From Paraburkholderia acidicola (GTDB lineage: Bacteria; Pseudomonadota; Gammaproteobacteria; Burkholderiales; Burkholderiaceae), in assembly GCF_002362315.1 (NCBI RefSeq), contig NZ_MTZV01000005.1, positions 1 through 64,000 of the forward strand: a DNA stretch of 64,000 bases, written 5' to 3'. The notes beneath the pieces were generated by a model. The model searched no databases and had not been told where the DNA came from. It saw nothing but the letters and a program-made list of their open reading frames with translations. The position numbers were made by a program, and so were the translations under genes. The first letter of the stretch is position 1; each line of letters starts with the position of its first letter. This document shows positions 41,146-51,051 of this stretch, piece after piece.

Positions 41146-43356
41146 ATGAGCGTCACCACGTCGGGTTTGCAGTTGAAGTCGGGTCAGCGGGTCGTCCGTC
41201 GCACAGTCGAGCTACTGAGTTCGATGCGCTTTGCGATCGCCTTGCTCGTGATCCTCGCGATCGCCAGCATCATCGGCACCGTGCTCACCCAGGACGACCC
41301 GTACCCCAACTACGTCAACCAGTTCGGCCCGTTCTGGGCGGACATTTTCCGCTCGCTGTCGCTGTACAACGTGTACAGCGCGTGGTGGTTCATGCTGATT
41401 CTCAGCTTCCTCGTCGTATCGGTGTCGCTGTGCGTGATCCGCAACGCGCCGAAGATGCTGGCCGACATGAAGAGCTGGAAAGACAAGGTACGCGAAGGCA
41501 GCCTGCGCGCGTTCCATCACAAGGGTGAGTTCGCCGTGAGCGGTACGCGGGCGGACGCGACCGCGCTGCTGGCGCGTCTGTCCGGCAAGCTCGGCTACCG
41601 GTTCGTCACACGCGAGAGCGAAGGCGCAACGTTGATTGCGGCGAAACGCGGCGCGCTGACGAAGATCGGGTACATCTTCGCGCACGTTGCGTTTGTGGTG
41701 ATCTGTATCGGTGGGCTGCTCGACAGCAACCTGCCAATCAAGCTGCAGATGCTGCTGTTCGACAAGACACCGGTTCGTGGCAACACGGTCATCAACGACA
41801 TTGCCGCCGAGCACCGTCTCTCGCAGAACAACCCGACCTTCCGCGGCTATGCGTGGGTGCCCGAAGGACAGTATGTGTCGACGGCAATCCTGAACCAGCA
41901 GGACGGTTCGCTGATCCAGGATCTGCCGTTTTCGATCGAGCTGAAGAAGTTCATCGTCGACTACTACTCGACGGGCATGCCGAAGCTGTTCGCGAGCGAT
42001 ATCGTCGTGATCGATCACAAGACTGGCGAACGTATTCCGGCGCGCGTCGAGGTGAACAAGCCGTTCACCTACGACGGCGTGTCGATCTACCAGTCGAGCT
42101 TCCAGGACGGCGGCTCACAGATGCAGATGACTGCGTTTCCGATGGTCGGCGGCACGACGAAGACGATGCCGTTTAGCGGCACGATCGGCAATTCGGCGCC
42201 GCTTTCCCCCGCGATGCCAGGCGTGAACGGCCAGACCGTCGAATTCGCCGATTTCCGTGCGATCAACGTCGAGAACATCTCGGACGGCAGCGGGATGAAC
42301 GACGCGCGCGGCGTGGCTGCTCACCGCACGCTGAAGGAAGCGTTCGACGAACGGCTCGGCTCCGGTGCGAAGACATCGAAGCCACTCGATCTGCATAACG
42401 TAGGCCCATCGGTGCAGTACAAGGTCCGCGGCAAGGACGGCCAGGCACGCGAGTACAACAACTACATGCTGCCCGTCGATGTCGCCGGCGAACGAATGTT
42501 CCTCGCCGGCATGCGCGTCAATCCCGACGATCCATTCCGCTATCTGCGAATTCCCGCCGACAGCGGCGGTACCGTCAACGAGTGGATGAATCTGCGCGCG
42601 GCGTTCGAAGACCCGGCGCTGCGTGCCGAAGCCGCGCGTCGTTTCGCGGCGCGCTCGGTGCCCGAGGCGAACCGCGATCTGCAGGAACATTTGCAGGAAA
42701 GCGCCGTGCGCGTGCTGACCTTGTTCGCCGGCGCCGATAGCAGCATGGGCCAGACGTCGACCGGGCAGGACATGGGCGGGTTCCAGGCGGTGGCGGGCTT
42801 CATCGACCGTTCGGTGCCGAAGGCTGAGCAGGAAAAGGCCGCCGGATTGCTGCTGCGCATGCTGGAAGGCGCGACCTGGGACCTGTGGCAACTGTCCCGT
42901 GCCCAGGCCGGCGAAGCACCGGAAACGCCCACAGCGGACAACAGCCGCTTCCTGCAAAGCGCGATCAACGCGATATCTGACAGCTTTTTGTATGGTTCGC
43001 CGGTCTATTTGCAGCTGGATTCATTCAAGCAGGTGCAAGCTTCGGTATTTCAGCTCACGCGCGCACCTGGCAAAAAAGTCGTGTATCTTGGCAGCCTGCT
43101 CCTCGTGCTAGGCATCTTCTCGATGTTCTACGTCCGCGAACGAAGGCTGTGGTTCTGGCTCAGAGATACCGATCGCGGCGTCAACATCGTCATGGCGATG
43201 TCCAGCGCCCGCAAGACACTCGATTTCGAAAAAGAGTTTGTCCAGACGCGCGACGCGGTCGGTGCGGCGCTGGGCGCCAAACCGACCGACGCATCCGGCC
43301 CAGCCGGCGCCTCCACGGCGCCGCAGCCCTCAGGCTCACCCGATTCGACCCGGTAA
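41146..43356 (+). CDS. resB: Cytochrome c biogenesis protein ResB (CcsB, System II)
   Basis: ResB works with CcsA to carry heme across the inner membrane and attach it to CXXCH motifs (System II, found in many beta-proteobacteria). The 736-residue protein has membrane helices near 25-46, 75-96 and 175-195, then a large periplasmic domain. A last helix lies near 640-660 (KKVVYLGSLLLVLGIFSMFY). The C-terminal tail is Ala/Pro-rich. SD-like GGAG precedes the ATG. It is followed by ccsA after four bases. Confidence 0.95.
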   Translation: MSVTTSGLQLKSGQRVVRRTVELLSSMRFAIALLVILAIASIIGTVLTQDDPYPNYVNQFGPFWADIFRSLSLYNVYSAWWFMLILSFLVVSVSLCVIRNAPKMLADMKSWKDKVREGSLRAFHHKGEFAVSGTRADATALLARLSGKLGYRFVTRESEGATLIAAKRGALTKIGYIFAHVAFVVICIGGLLDSNLPIKLQMLLFDKTPVRGNTVINDIAAEHRLSQNNPTFRGYAWVPEGQYVSTAILNQQDGSLIQDLPFSIELKKFIVDYYSTGMPKLFASDIVVIDHKTGERIPARVEVNKPFTYDGVSIYQSSFQDGGSQMQMTAFPMVGGTTKTMPFSGTIGNSAPLSPAMPGVNGQTVEFADFRAINVENISDGSGMNDARGVAAHRTLKEAFDERLGSGAKTSKPLDLHNVGPSVQYKVRGKDGQAREYNNYMLPVDVAGERMFLAGMRVNPDDPFRYLRIPADSGGTVNEWMNLRAAFEDPALRAEAARRFAARSVPEANRDLQEHLQESAVRVLTLFAGADSSMGQTSTGQDMGGFQAVAGFIDRSVPKAEQEKAAGLLLRMLEGATWDLWQLSRAQAGEAPETPTADNSRFLQSAINAISDSFLYGSPVYLQLDSFKQVQASVFQLTRAPGKKVVYLGSLLLVLGIFSMFYVRERRLWFWLRDTDRGVNIVMAMSSARKTLDFEKEFVQTRDAVGAALGAKPTDASGPAGASTAPQPSGSPDSTR

Positions 43357-43360
43357 GAAC

Positions 43361-44578
43361 ATGGATTTAACTCAATCTCCCACGTCCTCATCGCGCCCCG
43401 CGGCTTCTCCGCGGGCAAGCGCGCCCGCCACTCCGGCAACCGATCCGGCGCTGTTCGACGAGCGCCCGTTCCTGAAACGCCTTGGTCCCACCGACTGGCT
43501 GTTCGCCCTCGCGCTGGTCGCGGGCGCGGGCTTTGCGTTGTGGCGGTACCACCCGTTCATGAACTACTACGACAAGCTGATACTGGTCTGCGCAGTGCCG
43601 GCGATGATCGTACTCGGCTGGCGCTGGAAGCCGGCGCGGCTGCTGATGGCCGGCATCGCCGTGCTGTCGCTGTTTGCGATCCAGACCTACCACGGCGATC
43701 TGGCGCGAGCCGACAACGCGTTCTTCCTCAAATACTTCCTGTCGAGCCAGTCCGCGATCCTCTGGATGAGCGCGCTGTTCGTGCTCGCCACGCTGTTCTA
43801 CTGGATCGGTCTGCTGTCGCGCTCGCCCACGGGTGGCTCGATCGGCTCGCGGATGACGTGGGCCGCGGTGCTGATGGGTTTCGTCGGACTGATGGTGCGC
43901 TGGTACGAGTCGTACCTGATCGGCGCGGATGTCGGCCACATCCCAATCTCGAACCTCTATGAAGTGTTCGTGCTGTTCAGCCTGATCACGGCGCTGTTCT
44001 ATCTGTACTACGAGCGCCACTACAACACGCGGGCGCTCGGCGCGTTCGTGCTGCTGGTGATCAGCGCGGCCGTCGGTTTCCTGATGTGGTACTCGATTGC
44101 GCGCGACGCGCAGCAGATCCAGCCGCTTGTTCCCGCGCTGCAAAGCTGGTGGATGAAGATCCACGTGCCGGCCAACTTCATCGGTTACGGTAGCTTTGCG
44201 CTGTCGGCGATGGTTGGTGTCGCGTACCTCGTGAAGGAACGTGGCGTGCTGGCGGACCGGCTGCCGCCGCTCGATGTACTCGACGACCTGATGTACAAGT
44301 CGATTGCAGTCGGCTTTGCGTTCTTCACGATCGCGACCATTCTCGGCGCGCTGTGGGCCGCCGAAGCGTGGGGCGGCTACTGGAGCTGGGACCCGAAGGA
44401 AACGTGGGCGCTGATCGTCTGGCTGAATTACGCGGCCTGGCTGCACATGCGGCTGATGAAAGGCCTGCGCGGCGCCGTGGCGGCCTGGTGGGCGCTCACC
44501 GGCCTGCTGGTTACGACCTTTGCTTTCCTGGGCGTCAATATGTTCCTGTCGGGCCTGCATAGCTACGGCAAGCTGTAA
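43361..44578 (+). CDS. ccsA: Cytochrome c biogenesis protein CcsA (ResC, System II)
   Basis: CcsA is the heme-handling membrane partner of ResB. The ATG at 43361 gives 405 residues; the frame opens earlier inside resB. About eight membrane helices follow a Pro/Ala-rich N-terminus. The tryptophan-rich heme motif reads WGGYWSWDPKETW, with histidines in flanking helices. In some species ResB and CcsA are fused; here they are separate, adjacent and co-oriented. Confidence 0.95.
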   Translation: MDLTQSPTSSSRPAASPRASAPATPATDPALFDERPFLKRLGPTDWLFALALVAGAGFALWRYHPFMNYYDKLILVCAVPAMIVLGWRWKPARLLMAGIAVLSLFAIQTYHGDLARADNAFFLKYFLSSQSAILWMSALFVLATLFYWIGLLSRSPTGGSIGSRMTWAAVLMGFVGLMVRWYESYLIGADVGHIPISNLYEVFVLFSLITALFYLYYERHYNTRALGAFVLLVISAAVGFLMWYSIARDAQQIQPLVPALQSWWMKIHVPANFIGYGSFALSAMVGVAYLVKERGVLADRLPPLDVLDDLMYKSIAVGFAFFTIATILGALWAAEAWGGYWSWDPKETWALIVWLNYAAWLHMRLMKGLRGAVAAWWALTGLLVTTFAFLGVNMFLSGLHSYGKL

Positions 44579-44606
44579 GATCCGCCGCGCTGCAACGACT
44601 ATCAAA

Positions 44607-44637
44607 CCGCCGGGTGCGTTGCACCGGCGGTTTTTTT
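44607..44637 (+). terminator. Intrinsic terminator after ccsA
   Basis: CCGCCGGGTGC (44607-44617) pairs with GCACCGGCGG (44621-44630) with one bulge and is followed by seven Ts. Confidence 0.9.
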
Positions 44638-44749
44638 ATTCAGGCGGTGGATGATTCGGGACCTTCCCGGCGTTCACTACAGCATGACCCCTGTATTGGC
44701 GGGTCGAACGGACATCGATGTGGCGCGCGGCGTCACGGGGAGCGGCAAC

Positions 44750-45745
44750 ATGTGGATCAGGCGAACCGGCAGCATGGCCCTGCGTGGCGACGACATCGCG
44801 CGCGGCGACATTACGCCGCAGCAGTTCTTCGAGAACCGGCGGCGCGTGCTGCAGGCGGCGGGAGCGGCCGCGCTCGGCGGGTTGATCGGGGTAAATGGCG
44901 AAGCGCTCGCGGCGTACACGTCGCCGGATAGCCGTGCGCAGAAACTGGCCGCGAAGACGAATCCGAAGTTCGTCGTGACGGACAAGGTGACGCCGTATAA
45001 GGACATCACCACCTACAACAACTTCTACGAATTCGGCACCGACAAGGGCGACCCCGCCGAAAATGCCGGCACGCTGCGCCCGCGGCCGTGGCGCGTGAGC
45101 GTCGAAGGCGAGGTGAAGAATGCGAAGGTCTACGACATCGATGAGTTGCTGAAGCTCGCGCCGCTCGAGGAGCGGGTTTACCGGCACCGATGTGTGGAGG
45201 GCTGGTCGATGGTGATTCCGTGGATCGGCTTCTCACTGTCCGAGCTGGTCAAGCGCGCGCAGCCCACCGGTAACGCGAAATACGTGCAGTTCATCACGCT
45301 GGCAGACTCGTCACAGATGCCCGGCTTGTCGCAGCCGATCCTCGCGTGGCCGTATTCGGAGGGATTGCGGATGGACGAAGCGATGAATCCGCTCACGTTG
45401 CTCGCAGTGGGCGTCTATGGTCAGGTGCTGCCGAACCAGAACGGCGCGCCGATCCGCATCGTCGTGCCGTGGAAGTACGGGTTCAAGAGTGCGAAGTCGC
45501 TGGTGAAGATCCGCTTTGTCGAAAAGCAGCCGTCGACGGCCTGGAACACCTACGCGCCGCAAGAGTACGGCTTTTATTCGAACGTGAATCCGAACGTCGA
45601 TCATCCGCGCTGGAGCCAGGCCACCGAGCGGCGTATCGGTGAGGACGGTTTCTTCACGCCGAAGCGCAAGACGCTGATGTTCAACGGCTACGGCGATCAG
45701 GTCGCGTCGTTATATCAGGGCCTCGACCTGAAGAAGAATTTTTGA
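44750..45745 (+). CDS. msrP: Protein-methionine-sulfoxide reductase catalytic subunit MsrP
   Basis: MsrP is a periplasmic molybdopterin enzyme that repairs methionine sulfoxide in proteins. The ATG at 44750 gives 331 residues, close to the E. coli 334; an earlier ATG at 44651 would add 33 atypical residues. A twin-arginine signal (NRRRVLQAAG, residues 29-38) precedes a hydrophobic stretch. The molybdenum-ligand cysteine is in HRCVEGWSMVIPWIG. It is followed by its membrane partner msrQ. Confidence 0.95.
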   Translation: MWIRRTGSMALRGDDIARGDITPQQFFENRRRVLQAAGAAALGGLIGVNGEALAAYTSPDSRAQKLAAKTNPKFVVTDKVTPYKDITTYNNFYEFGTDKGDPAENAGTLRPRPWRVSVEGEVKNAKVYDIDELLKLAPLEERVYRHRCVEGWSMVIPWIGFSLSELVKRAQPTGNAKYVQFITLADSSQMPGLSQPILAWPYSEGLRMDEAMNPLTLLAVGVYGQVLPNQNGAPIRIVVPWKYGFKSAKSLVKIRFVEKQPSTAWNTYAPQEYGFYSNVNPNVDHPRWSQATERRIGEDGFFTPKRKTLMFNGYGDQVASLYQGLDLKKNF

Positions 45746-45757
45746 GCGGGGCGGGCC

Positions 45758-46435
45758 ATGCAATCCGATACCCCAACCGCACCGCCGCCCACCCGCGCTG
45801 GCGCGACGCGTACCGCGGCCGCCGCTAACCGCTGGATCGTGCTGGCAAAGATCTTCGTTTTTGTTGCCGCGTGGTACCCGCTGGTGCGTATCGTGTTCTT
45901 CGGCGTGACGGATCGGCTCGGCGCGAACCCGATCGAATTCATCACGCGTTCAACCGGCCTGTGGACGCTCGTCTTCCTGTGCATCACGCTGGCGATCACA
46001 CCGTTGCGTCGGCTCACTGGCGTGACTGCGCTGGTCAGGTTCCGCCGCATGCTGGGCCTGTATGCGTTCTTCTACGCGACACTGCACTTCACGACGTACT
46101 TCTGGTTCGACAAATGGTTCGACGTTGCGGCGATTTTGAAGGACATCGTCAAGCGTCCGTTCATCACGGTTGGGTTTGCCGCGTTCGTGCTGCTGATTCC
46201 ACTGGCTGTTACGTCGCCGCGCGCGATGGTTCGCAAGCTGGGACGTCGGTGGCAGAGCTTGCATCGCACGATCTACCTGATCGGTGCGCTCGCGATCCTG
46301 CATTTCTGGTGGATGAAGGCCGGCAAGCACGACCTGGTGCTGCCGAAGATCTATGGCGCGATTGTGGTGGCGTTGCTCGGCTGGCGGCTGCTGGTGTGGT
46401 TGAGGGAGCGTATGGCGCGGCGGCGCTTACGGTGA
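45758..46435 (+). CDS. msrQ: Heme-binding membrane subunit MsrQ
   Basis: MsrQ is a b-type cytochrome that passes electrons from the respiratory chain to MsrP. The 225-residue protein has about six hydrophobic segments. Histidines suited to heme binding are in ATLHFTTYFW, LHRTIYLIG and AILHFWWMK. It starts 12 bases after msrP and ends before a bidirectional terminator. Confidence 0.94.
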   Translation: MQSDTPTAPPPTRAGATRTAAAANRWIVLAKIFVFVAAWYPLVRIVFFGVTDRLGANPIEFITRSTGLWTLVFLCITLAITPLRRLTGVTALVRFRRMLGLYAFFYATLHFTTYFWFDKWFDVAAILKDIVKRPFITVGFAAFVLLIPLAVTSPRAMVRKLGRRWQSLHRTIYLIGALAILHFWWMKAGKHDLVLPKIYGAIVVALLGWRLLVWLRERMARRRLR

Positions 46436-46497
46436 TCGGTGAGCAAGCTCGACCCGCTGTGTGATTGAAGGGGGCATGCGACACCGATGCAACCAAT

Positions 46498-46534
46498 AAA
46501 AAAAGGCGATGCCGTTATAAGCATCGCCTTTTTT
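46498..46534. terminator. Bidirectional terminator between msrQ and lysA
   Basis: AAAAAAAGGCGATGC pairs with GCATCGCCTTTTTT around an 8-base loop. There are T-runs at the exit in both directions, for the convergent msrQ and lysA. Confidence 0.92.
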
Positions 46535-46572
46535 CATGCGGCCGGTCCGGATGGACCGTGCTCGCATCGTAT

Positions 46573-47835
46573 TCACTCCGGCAGGATCGTTTCGCCAGCG
46601 AACAGTTGCGCAATCTGTTCCCGCTCGCGCACCAGATGCACCGCGTCACCGTCGACCATCACCTCGGCCGCACGCGGCCGCGTGTTGTAATTCGAGCTCA
46701 TCACGAAGCTGTACGCCCCCGCCGAGCGGATCGCGAGCAGATCGTCGGGCAACAGCGCCAGTTGCCGCTCGCGGCCTAGCCAGTCGCCGCTTTCGCAAAC
46801 CGGACCGACTACATCGTAGAGCTGCGCAGTCGTTTCGCGTTGCACGACCGGTTCGATCACGTGATACGCGCCGTACATGGCAGGGCGAGCCAGATCGTTC
46901 ATCGCGGCATCGACGATCGCGAAGTTCTTTTCCGCGCCGGGCTTCAGATACTCCACGCGCGTCAGCAGGATGCCCGCATTGCCGACGAGCGAGCGGCCCG
47001 GTTCGAAATACACCTCACGATGACCGTGGCCGCGCGCATCGATACGATCGAGCACCGTCCGCACGAACTCGCCGATGTCCGGCGGCGTTTCATCGGCGTA
47101 GGTGATACCGAGCCCGCCACCGACATCGATGTGCCGGATCTTCACACCGTCCGCTTCGATCTGTTCGACCAGCTCGAGCAGTTTGTCGACGGCATCGAGA
47201 TACGGCGCGATTTCGGTGATCTGCGAGCCGATATGACAGTCGATCCCGACCACCTCGAGATGGGCCATCGCCGCGGCCGCGCGATAGGTGGCGCGCGCTT
47301 CGTCGAAGGCGACGCCGAACTTGTTCGACTTCAGCCCGGTGGAAATATACGGATGCGTCTTTGCGTCCACATCGGGGTTCACGCGCAGCGACACCGGCGC
47401 AATTTTGCCCATCGCACCGGCAACCGTATTGAGCCGGTCGAGTTCGGGAATCGATTCGACGTTGAAGCATTTCACGCCGGCCGCAAGGGCTTCGCGCATT
47501 TCGCTCCCGTTCTTGCCGACTCCCGAAAACACGGTGTGTTCTGCCTTGCCGCCAGCAGCCAGCACGCGCGCGAGTTCACCGATCGATACGATGTCGAAGC
47601 CCGCCCCGAGACGCGCAAACACGTTGAGTACCGCGAGATTGCTGTTGGCCTTGACGGCCACGTGCACGGTTGCACGGCGACCTGCGCAGGCACCGGCATA
47701 GGCTTGCCAGGTATCGGTCAGCGCAGCACGCGAATAGACGTACAGCGGCGTGCCGAACTGGTCGGCGAGCGAAATAGCGGACACGCCTTCGACGTGCAGC
47801 ACGCCGTCGACATACGCGAATGCGGAACGAGTCAT
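46573..47835 (-). CDS. lysA: Diaminopimelate decarboxylase
   Basis: LysA is the PLP enzyme of the last lysine step, meso-diaminopimelate to lysine. The 420-residue protein has Lys62 in HVAVKANSN as the PLP lysine, the HIGSQI motif, GGGLGITY, and the C-terminal CESGDWLG block. Its start is nine bases downstream of the small lipoprotein gene, so the two probably form an operon. Confidence 0.97.
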   Translation of the reverse strand: MTRSAFAYVDGVLHVEGVSAISLADQFGTPLYVYSRAALTDTWQAYAGACAGRRATVHVAVKANSNLAVLNVFARLGAGFDIVSIGELARVLAAGGKAEHTVFSGVGKNGSEMREALAAGVKCFNVESIPELDRLNTVAGAMGKIAPVSLRVNPDVDAKTHPYISTGLKSNKFGVAFDEARATYRAAAAMAHLEVVGIDCHIGSQITEIAPYLDAVDKLLELVEQIEADGVKIRHIDVGGGLGITYADETPPDIGEFVRTVLDRIDARGHGHREVYFEPGRSLVGNAGILLTRVEYLKPGAEKNFAIVDAAMNDLARPAMYGAYHVIEPVVQRETTAQLYDVVGPVCESGDWLGRERQLALLPDDLLAIRSAGAYSFVMSSNYNTRPRAAEVMVDGDAVHLVREREQIAQLFAGETILPE

Positions 47836-47844
47836 GCGAAAGTC

Positions 47845-48192
47845 TTACTCTGTGGTTTGAGTGCCGGAGGAGGCCGGCAACGGTGTAGACGGTGTATATG
47901 GTGTCGCCGCGGACGCTGCCGAAGCCGGCACGGCGTCCGACGCCGGCGGGTTGCTCAACTGGGTATCCGGCGACAGCGACAGCGGCGTACCCGACGTGTC
48001 GGGCACGCTGCCCGTTTGTGCCGACGATGCAGCATCCGCGTTGGGTTGCTGGGTCTGTTCGACGGGTTTGGGCGGCAGAGGCGGCACGACAGGCATATAG
48101 AGCGCGCCGCGTTGACCGCAGCCGCTCAGCGCGCCACCTGCGAGAATGGCCAAAGCCGCTACAATCGCGCTCATCCGAAAGACGACTCGCAT
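47845..48192 (-). CDS. lptM: Small lipoprotein, LptM (YifL)-like
   Basis: A 115-residue outer-membrane lipoprotein candidate. A short signal peptide ends in the lipobox LSGC (Cys25), followed at once by GQRGALYMP. This conserved start is seen in LptM/YifL, which in E. coli assists LptD assembly. The rest is Pro/Ser/Thr/Ala-rich and low in complexity. The neighbours cyaY (divergent) and lysA match the cyaY-yifL-lysA/dapF context of other proteobacteria. The symbol rests on the lipobox motif and context. Confidence 0.8.
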   Translation of the reverse strand: MRVVFRMSAIVAALAILAGGALSGCGQRGALYMPVVPPLPPKPVEQTQQPNADAASSAQTGSVPDTSGTPLSLSPDTQLSNPPASDAVPASAASAATPYTPSTPLPASSGTQTTE

Positions 48193-48229
48193 GAGACTGT
48201 CCCTGAATAATCAATCGCTGGAGTTTAGC

Positions 48230-48547
48230 ATGTCCGACAACGAATACCTGACCCGCGCCGAGGCCGCACTGGCGGCTGTGGAGCGCACGCTCGACGACTC
48301 GAATGCGGATATCGAATTCGAGCGCAGCGGCAATGTCCTGACGCTCGAATTCGAGAACGGCACGAAGATTATCGTGAATCTTCAGCCGCCCATGCGTGAG
48401 ATCTGGATCGCCGCGAAGGCGGGCGGTTTTCACTTCCGCTTCACGGATGGCGCGTGGCGCGATACGCGCGGCGGCACCGAGTTTTTCTCCGCGCTATCGG
48501 ATTACGCAACGCAGCAGGCCGGCGAGGCGGTTCATTTCGAACCGTAA
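48230..48547 (+). CDS. cyaY: Frataxin-like iron-sulfur protein CyaY
   Basis: CyaY binds iron and tunes IscS during iron-sulfur cluster assembly. The ATG at 48230 gives 105 residues starting SDNEYLTRAEAALAAVERTL. The acidic first helix and the sheet residues QPPMREIWIAAKAGGFHF are typical. The frame opens earlier at 48146, overlapping the divergent lipoprotein gene; family length favours 48230. The 37 bases between the two genes must hold both promoters or they extend into the coding ends. Confidence 0.96.
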   Translation: MSDNEYLTRAEAALAAVERTLDDSNADIEFERSGNVLTLEFENGTKIIVNLQPPMREIWIAAKAGGFHFRFTDGAWRDTRGGTEFFSALSDYATQQAGEAVHFEP

Positions 48548-48588
48548 CGCCGTCTGCCTGCTGCGCGCCGGAGCGGCTGCACAGCGGC

Positions 48589-50991
48589 TTAGTGCCCGCG
48601 GAACAGATTCATGATGTCCTGCTTTTCCTGCTCGCCGACCTGTACCGGTGCAGCGCCCGGCATCGCGCCGCTCGCCCCGGCATCCAGCGACGCCTGGCTT
48701 ACGCCGACCGTCGCGACGAAACCGTGGCCCGGCGTGAAGTCCTCGAAATACAGTTCGTCGCCGAGCGTGACGACGCCGTCAGGCATCGGCATCCGGTATT
48801 CCGGCACACCCTTCAACGCATTGGCCATGTACTCGATCCATACCGGCAGCGCGAGCCCGCCGCCGGTTTCGCGATCGCCGAGGCTGCGCGGATTGTCATA
48901 GCCGATCCACGCGATTGCAGTCAGCGTGTGCTGATAGCCGCCGAACCACGCATCGCGCGAATCGTTGGTCGTGCCTGTCTTGCCACCGAGATCCGTGCGC
49001 TTCAGAACGTTCGACTTCGCGCCGGTGCCGCGTTGCGCGACGCTTTGCAAGAGGCTGTTCATCACATACGCGTTGCGCGGTTCGATTGCGTGCGGCGCGC
49101 TTTCTCCTGCGATAAGCGGTTGCGCATGCGCGACCACGACGCCGTGCAAATCGGTCACTTCCGCGATCAGATACGGGTTCACGCGATAGCCGCCGTTCGC
49201 AAACACCGAGAATGCGCCGGCCATCTGCAGCGGTGTGACCTGACCCGCACCGAGCGCCATCGGCAGATAGGCCGGATGACGATCCGCATCGAAGCCGAAG
49301 CGTGTGATGTACTGCTGCGCGTATTTCGTGCCGATCTGGTTGAGAATCCGGATCGATACGAGGTTCTTCGATTTCTGCAGCGCGGTGCGCATCGTCATCG
49401 GACCGTCGAACCCGCCGCCGTAATTCTTCGGCTCCCATGCCTGGCCGCCGGTTTCCGCCGCGCTGAAAAAGAGCGGCGCGTCGTTGATGATGGTGGCGGG
49501 CGCGAGGCCTTTCTCGAGCGAAGCCGAATAGATGAACGGCTTGAAGCTCGAACCCGGCTGGCGCCACGCCTGCGTCACGTGATTGAACTTGTTCTTGTTG
49601 AAGTCGAATCCGCCGACCAGCGCGCGAATCGCGCCATCCTGCGGCACGACCGACACGAAGGCGCCTTCCACCTGCGGCAACTGTGTGATCGCCCAGTTGC
49701 CGTCATCGCCCTTGACGACGCGAACGATCGCGCCCGGACGCACACGCTGGTTCGGCTGTGCGCGCGGACCGAGCGCAAACGACGCAAAGCGCAGCCCGTC
49801 GCCCTGCAGCGTCACAGCGTTGCCGTCGATAAACGTTACCTGCACCGCTTTCGGATTCGCCGACGTCACCACGGCCGCAATGATTTCTCCGTTGTCCGGA
49901 TGTTCGAGCAGTGCGTCGTCGATGGCCTGTTCGCGGTCGTTGGCATCGTCGGGCAGATCGATGAACGCTTCGGGGCCACGGTAGCCGTGGCGCCGCTCGT
50001 AGTCCATCAAGCCCTTGCGCAGCGCGCGATAGGCGACGTCCTGATCGGCGGAATCGATCGTCGTCACGACGCTCAGGCCGAGCGTGTAGGCGTCCTCGCG
50101 GTACTGCGCGTACATCATCTGGCGCACCATTTCCGCGACGTATTCCGCGTGCACGCTGAACTCCTTGCCCGCGCCCTTCACGATGAGCGGCTGGTGACTT
50201 GCAGCGTCGTACTGTTCCTGCGTGATGTAGCGCAGTTCGAGCATGCGCTGCAGGATGTATTCCTGGCGCACCTTCGCGCGCTTCGGATTCACCACCGGGT
50301 TATAGGCCGACGGCGCTTTCGGCAGACCCGCGAGCATCGCGCATTCGGCGAGCGTCAGGTCCTTCAGGTCCTTGCCGAAGTAGACCCGCGCGGCACTCGC
50401 AAAACCGTAGGCGCGCTGACCGAGATAGATCTGATTCATATACACCTCGAGAATCTGATCCTTCGACAGCTTCGATTCGATCTTGTACGCGAGCAGCATC
50501 TCGTAGATCTTGCGCGTATAGGTTTTCTCGCTCGACAGGAAGAAGTTGCGCGCCACCTGCATCGTGATCGTGCTCGCGCCTTGGGTGGCATGACCGTTGG
50601 TCAGCGCAACGAAGCCGGCACGCGCGATACCGGTCAGATCGACGCCGCCATGATCGTAGAAGCGCGCGTCCTCGATGGCGAGCACGGCTTTTTTCAGATT
50701 GTCCGGCACGTCCTGGATACGCACGATGTCACGCCGCTCTTCGCCGAATTCGCCGATCAGCACGTGGTCGGCGGTATAGATGCGCAGCGGTACCTTCGGC
50801 CGGTAATCGGTGAGTGCATCGAGCGACGGCAGATTGGGCGTTGCGACGACCAGTGCGTAGCCGAGCACGAGCGCGACGCACACAATGCACGCCACGATAA
50901 GGCCCACCAGTCCGAAGACGAGTGTGAGCCACAGCGGACGCTTGCGCTTTTGCGGCGCGGGCGGCGGAGATGTCGGGGACGAAGATTGCAT
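48589..50991 (-). CDS. mrcA: Penicillin-binding protein 1A (bifunctional)
   Basis: A class A PBP that polymerises and cross-links peptidoglycan. It has 800 residues. One membrane anchor lies near 20-50. The glycosyltransferase domain has catalytic Glu107 in AIEDARFYDHGG. The transpeptidase domain has SSFKP (SXXK), SKN and KTGTT in that order. It is divergent from pilM, exactly as mrcA is from hofM-Q in E. coli. Confidence 0.96.
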   Translation of the reverse strand: MQSSSPTSPPPAPQKRKRPLWLTLVFGLVGLIVACIVCVALVLGYALVVATPNLPSLDALTDYRPKVPLRIYTADHVLIGEFGEERRDIVRIQDVPDNLKKAVLAIEDARFYDHGGVDLTGIARAGFVALTNGHATQGASTITMQVARNFFLSSEKTYTRKIYEMLLAYKIESKLSKDQILEVYMNQIYLGQRAYGFASAARVYFGKDLKDLTLAECAMLAGLPKAPSAYNPVVNPKRAKVRQEYILQRMLELRYITQEQYDAASHQPLIVKGAGKEFSVHAEYVAEMVRQMMYAQYREDAYTLGLSVVTTIDSADQDVAYRALRKGLMDYERRHGYRGPEAFIDLPDDANDREQAIDDALLEHPDNGEIIAAVVTSANPKAVQVTFIDGNAVTLQGDGLRFASFALGPRAQPNQRVRPGAIVRVVKGDDGNWAITQLPQVEGAFVSVVPQDGAIRALVGGFDFNKNKFNHVTQAWRQPGSSFKPFIYSASLEKGLAPATIINDAPLFFSAAETGGQAWEPKNYGGGFDGPMTMRTALQKSKNLVSIRILNQIGTKYAQQYITRFGFDADRHPAYLPMALGAGQVTPLQMAGAFSVFANGGYRVNPYLIAEVTDLHGVVVAHAQPLIAGESAPHAIEPRNAYVMNSLLQSVAQRGTGAKSNVLKRTDLGGKTGTTNDSRDAWFGGYQHTLTAIAWIGYDNPRSLGDRETGGGLALPVWIEYMANALKGVPEYRMPMPDGVVTLGDELYFEDFTPGHGFVATVGVSQASLDAGASGAMPGAAPVQVGEQEKQDIMNLFRGH

Positions 50992-51051
50992 ATGAACACC
51001 AAAAAACAGTCCCGCGATTATAGCCGCCCGATTCCGTTGCTTTCGACATGC

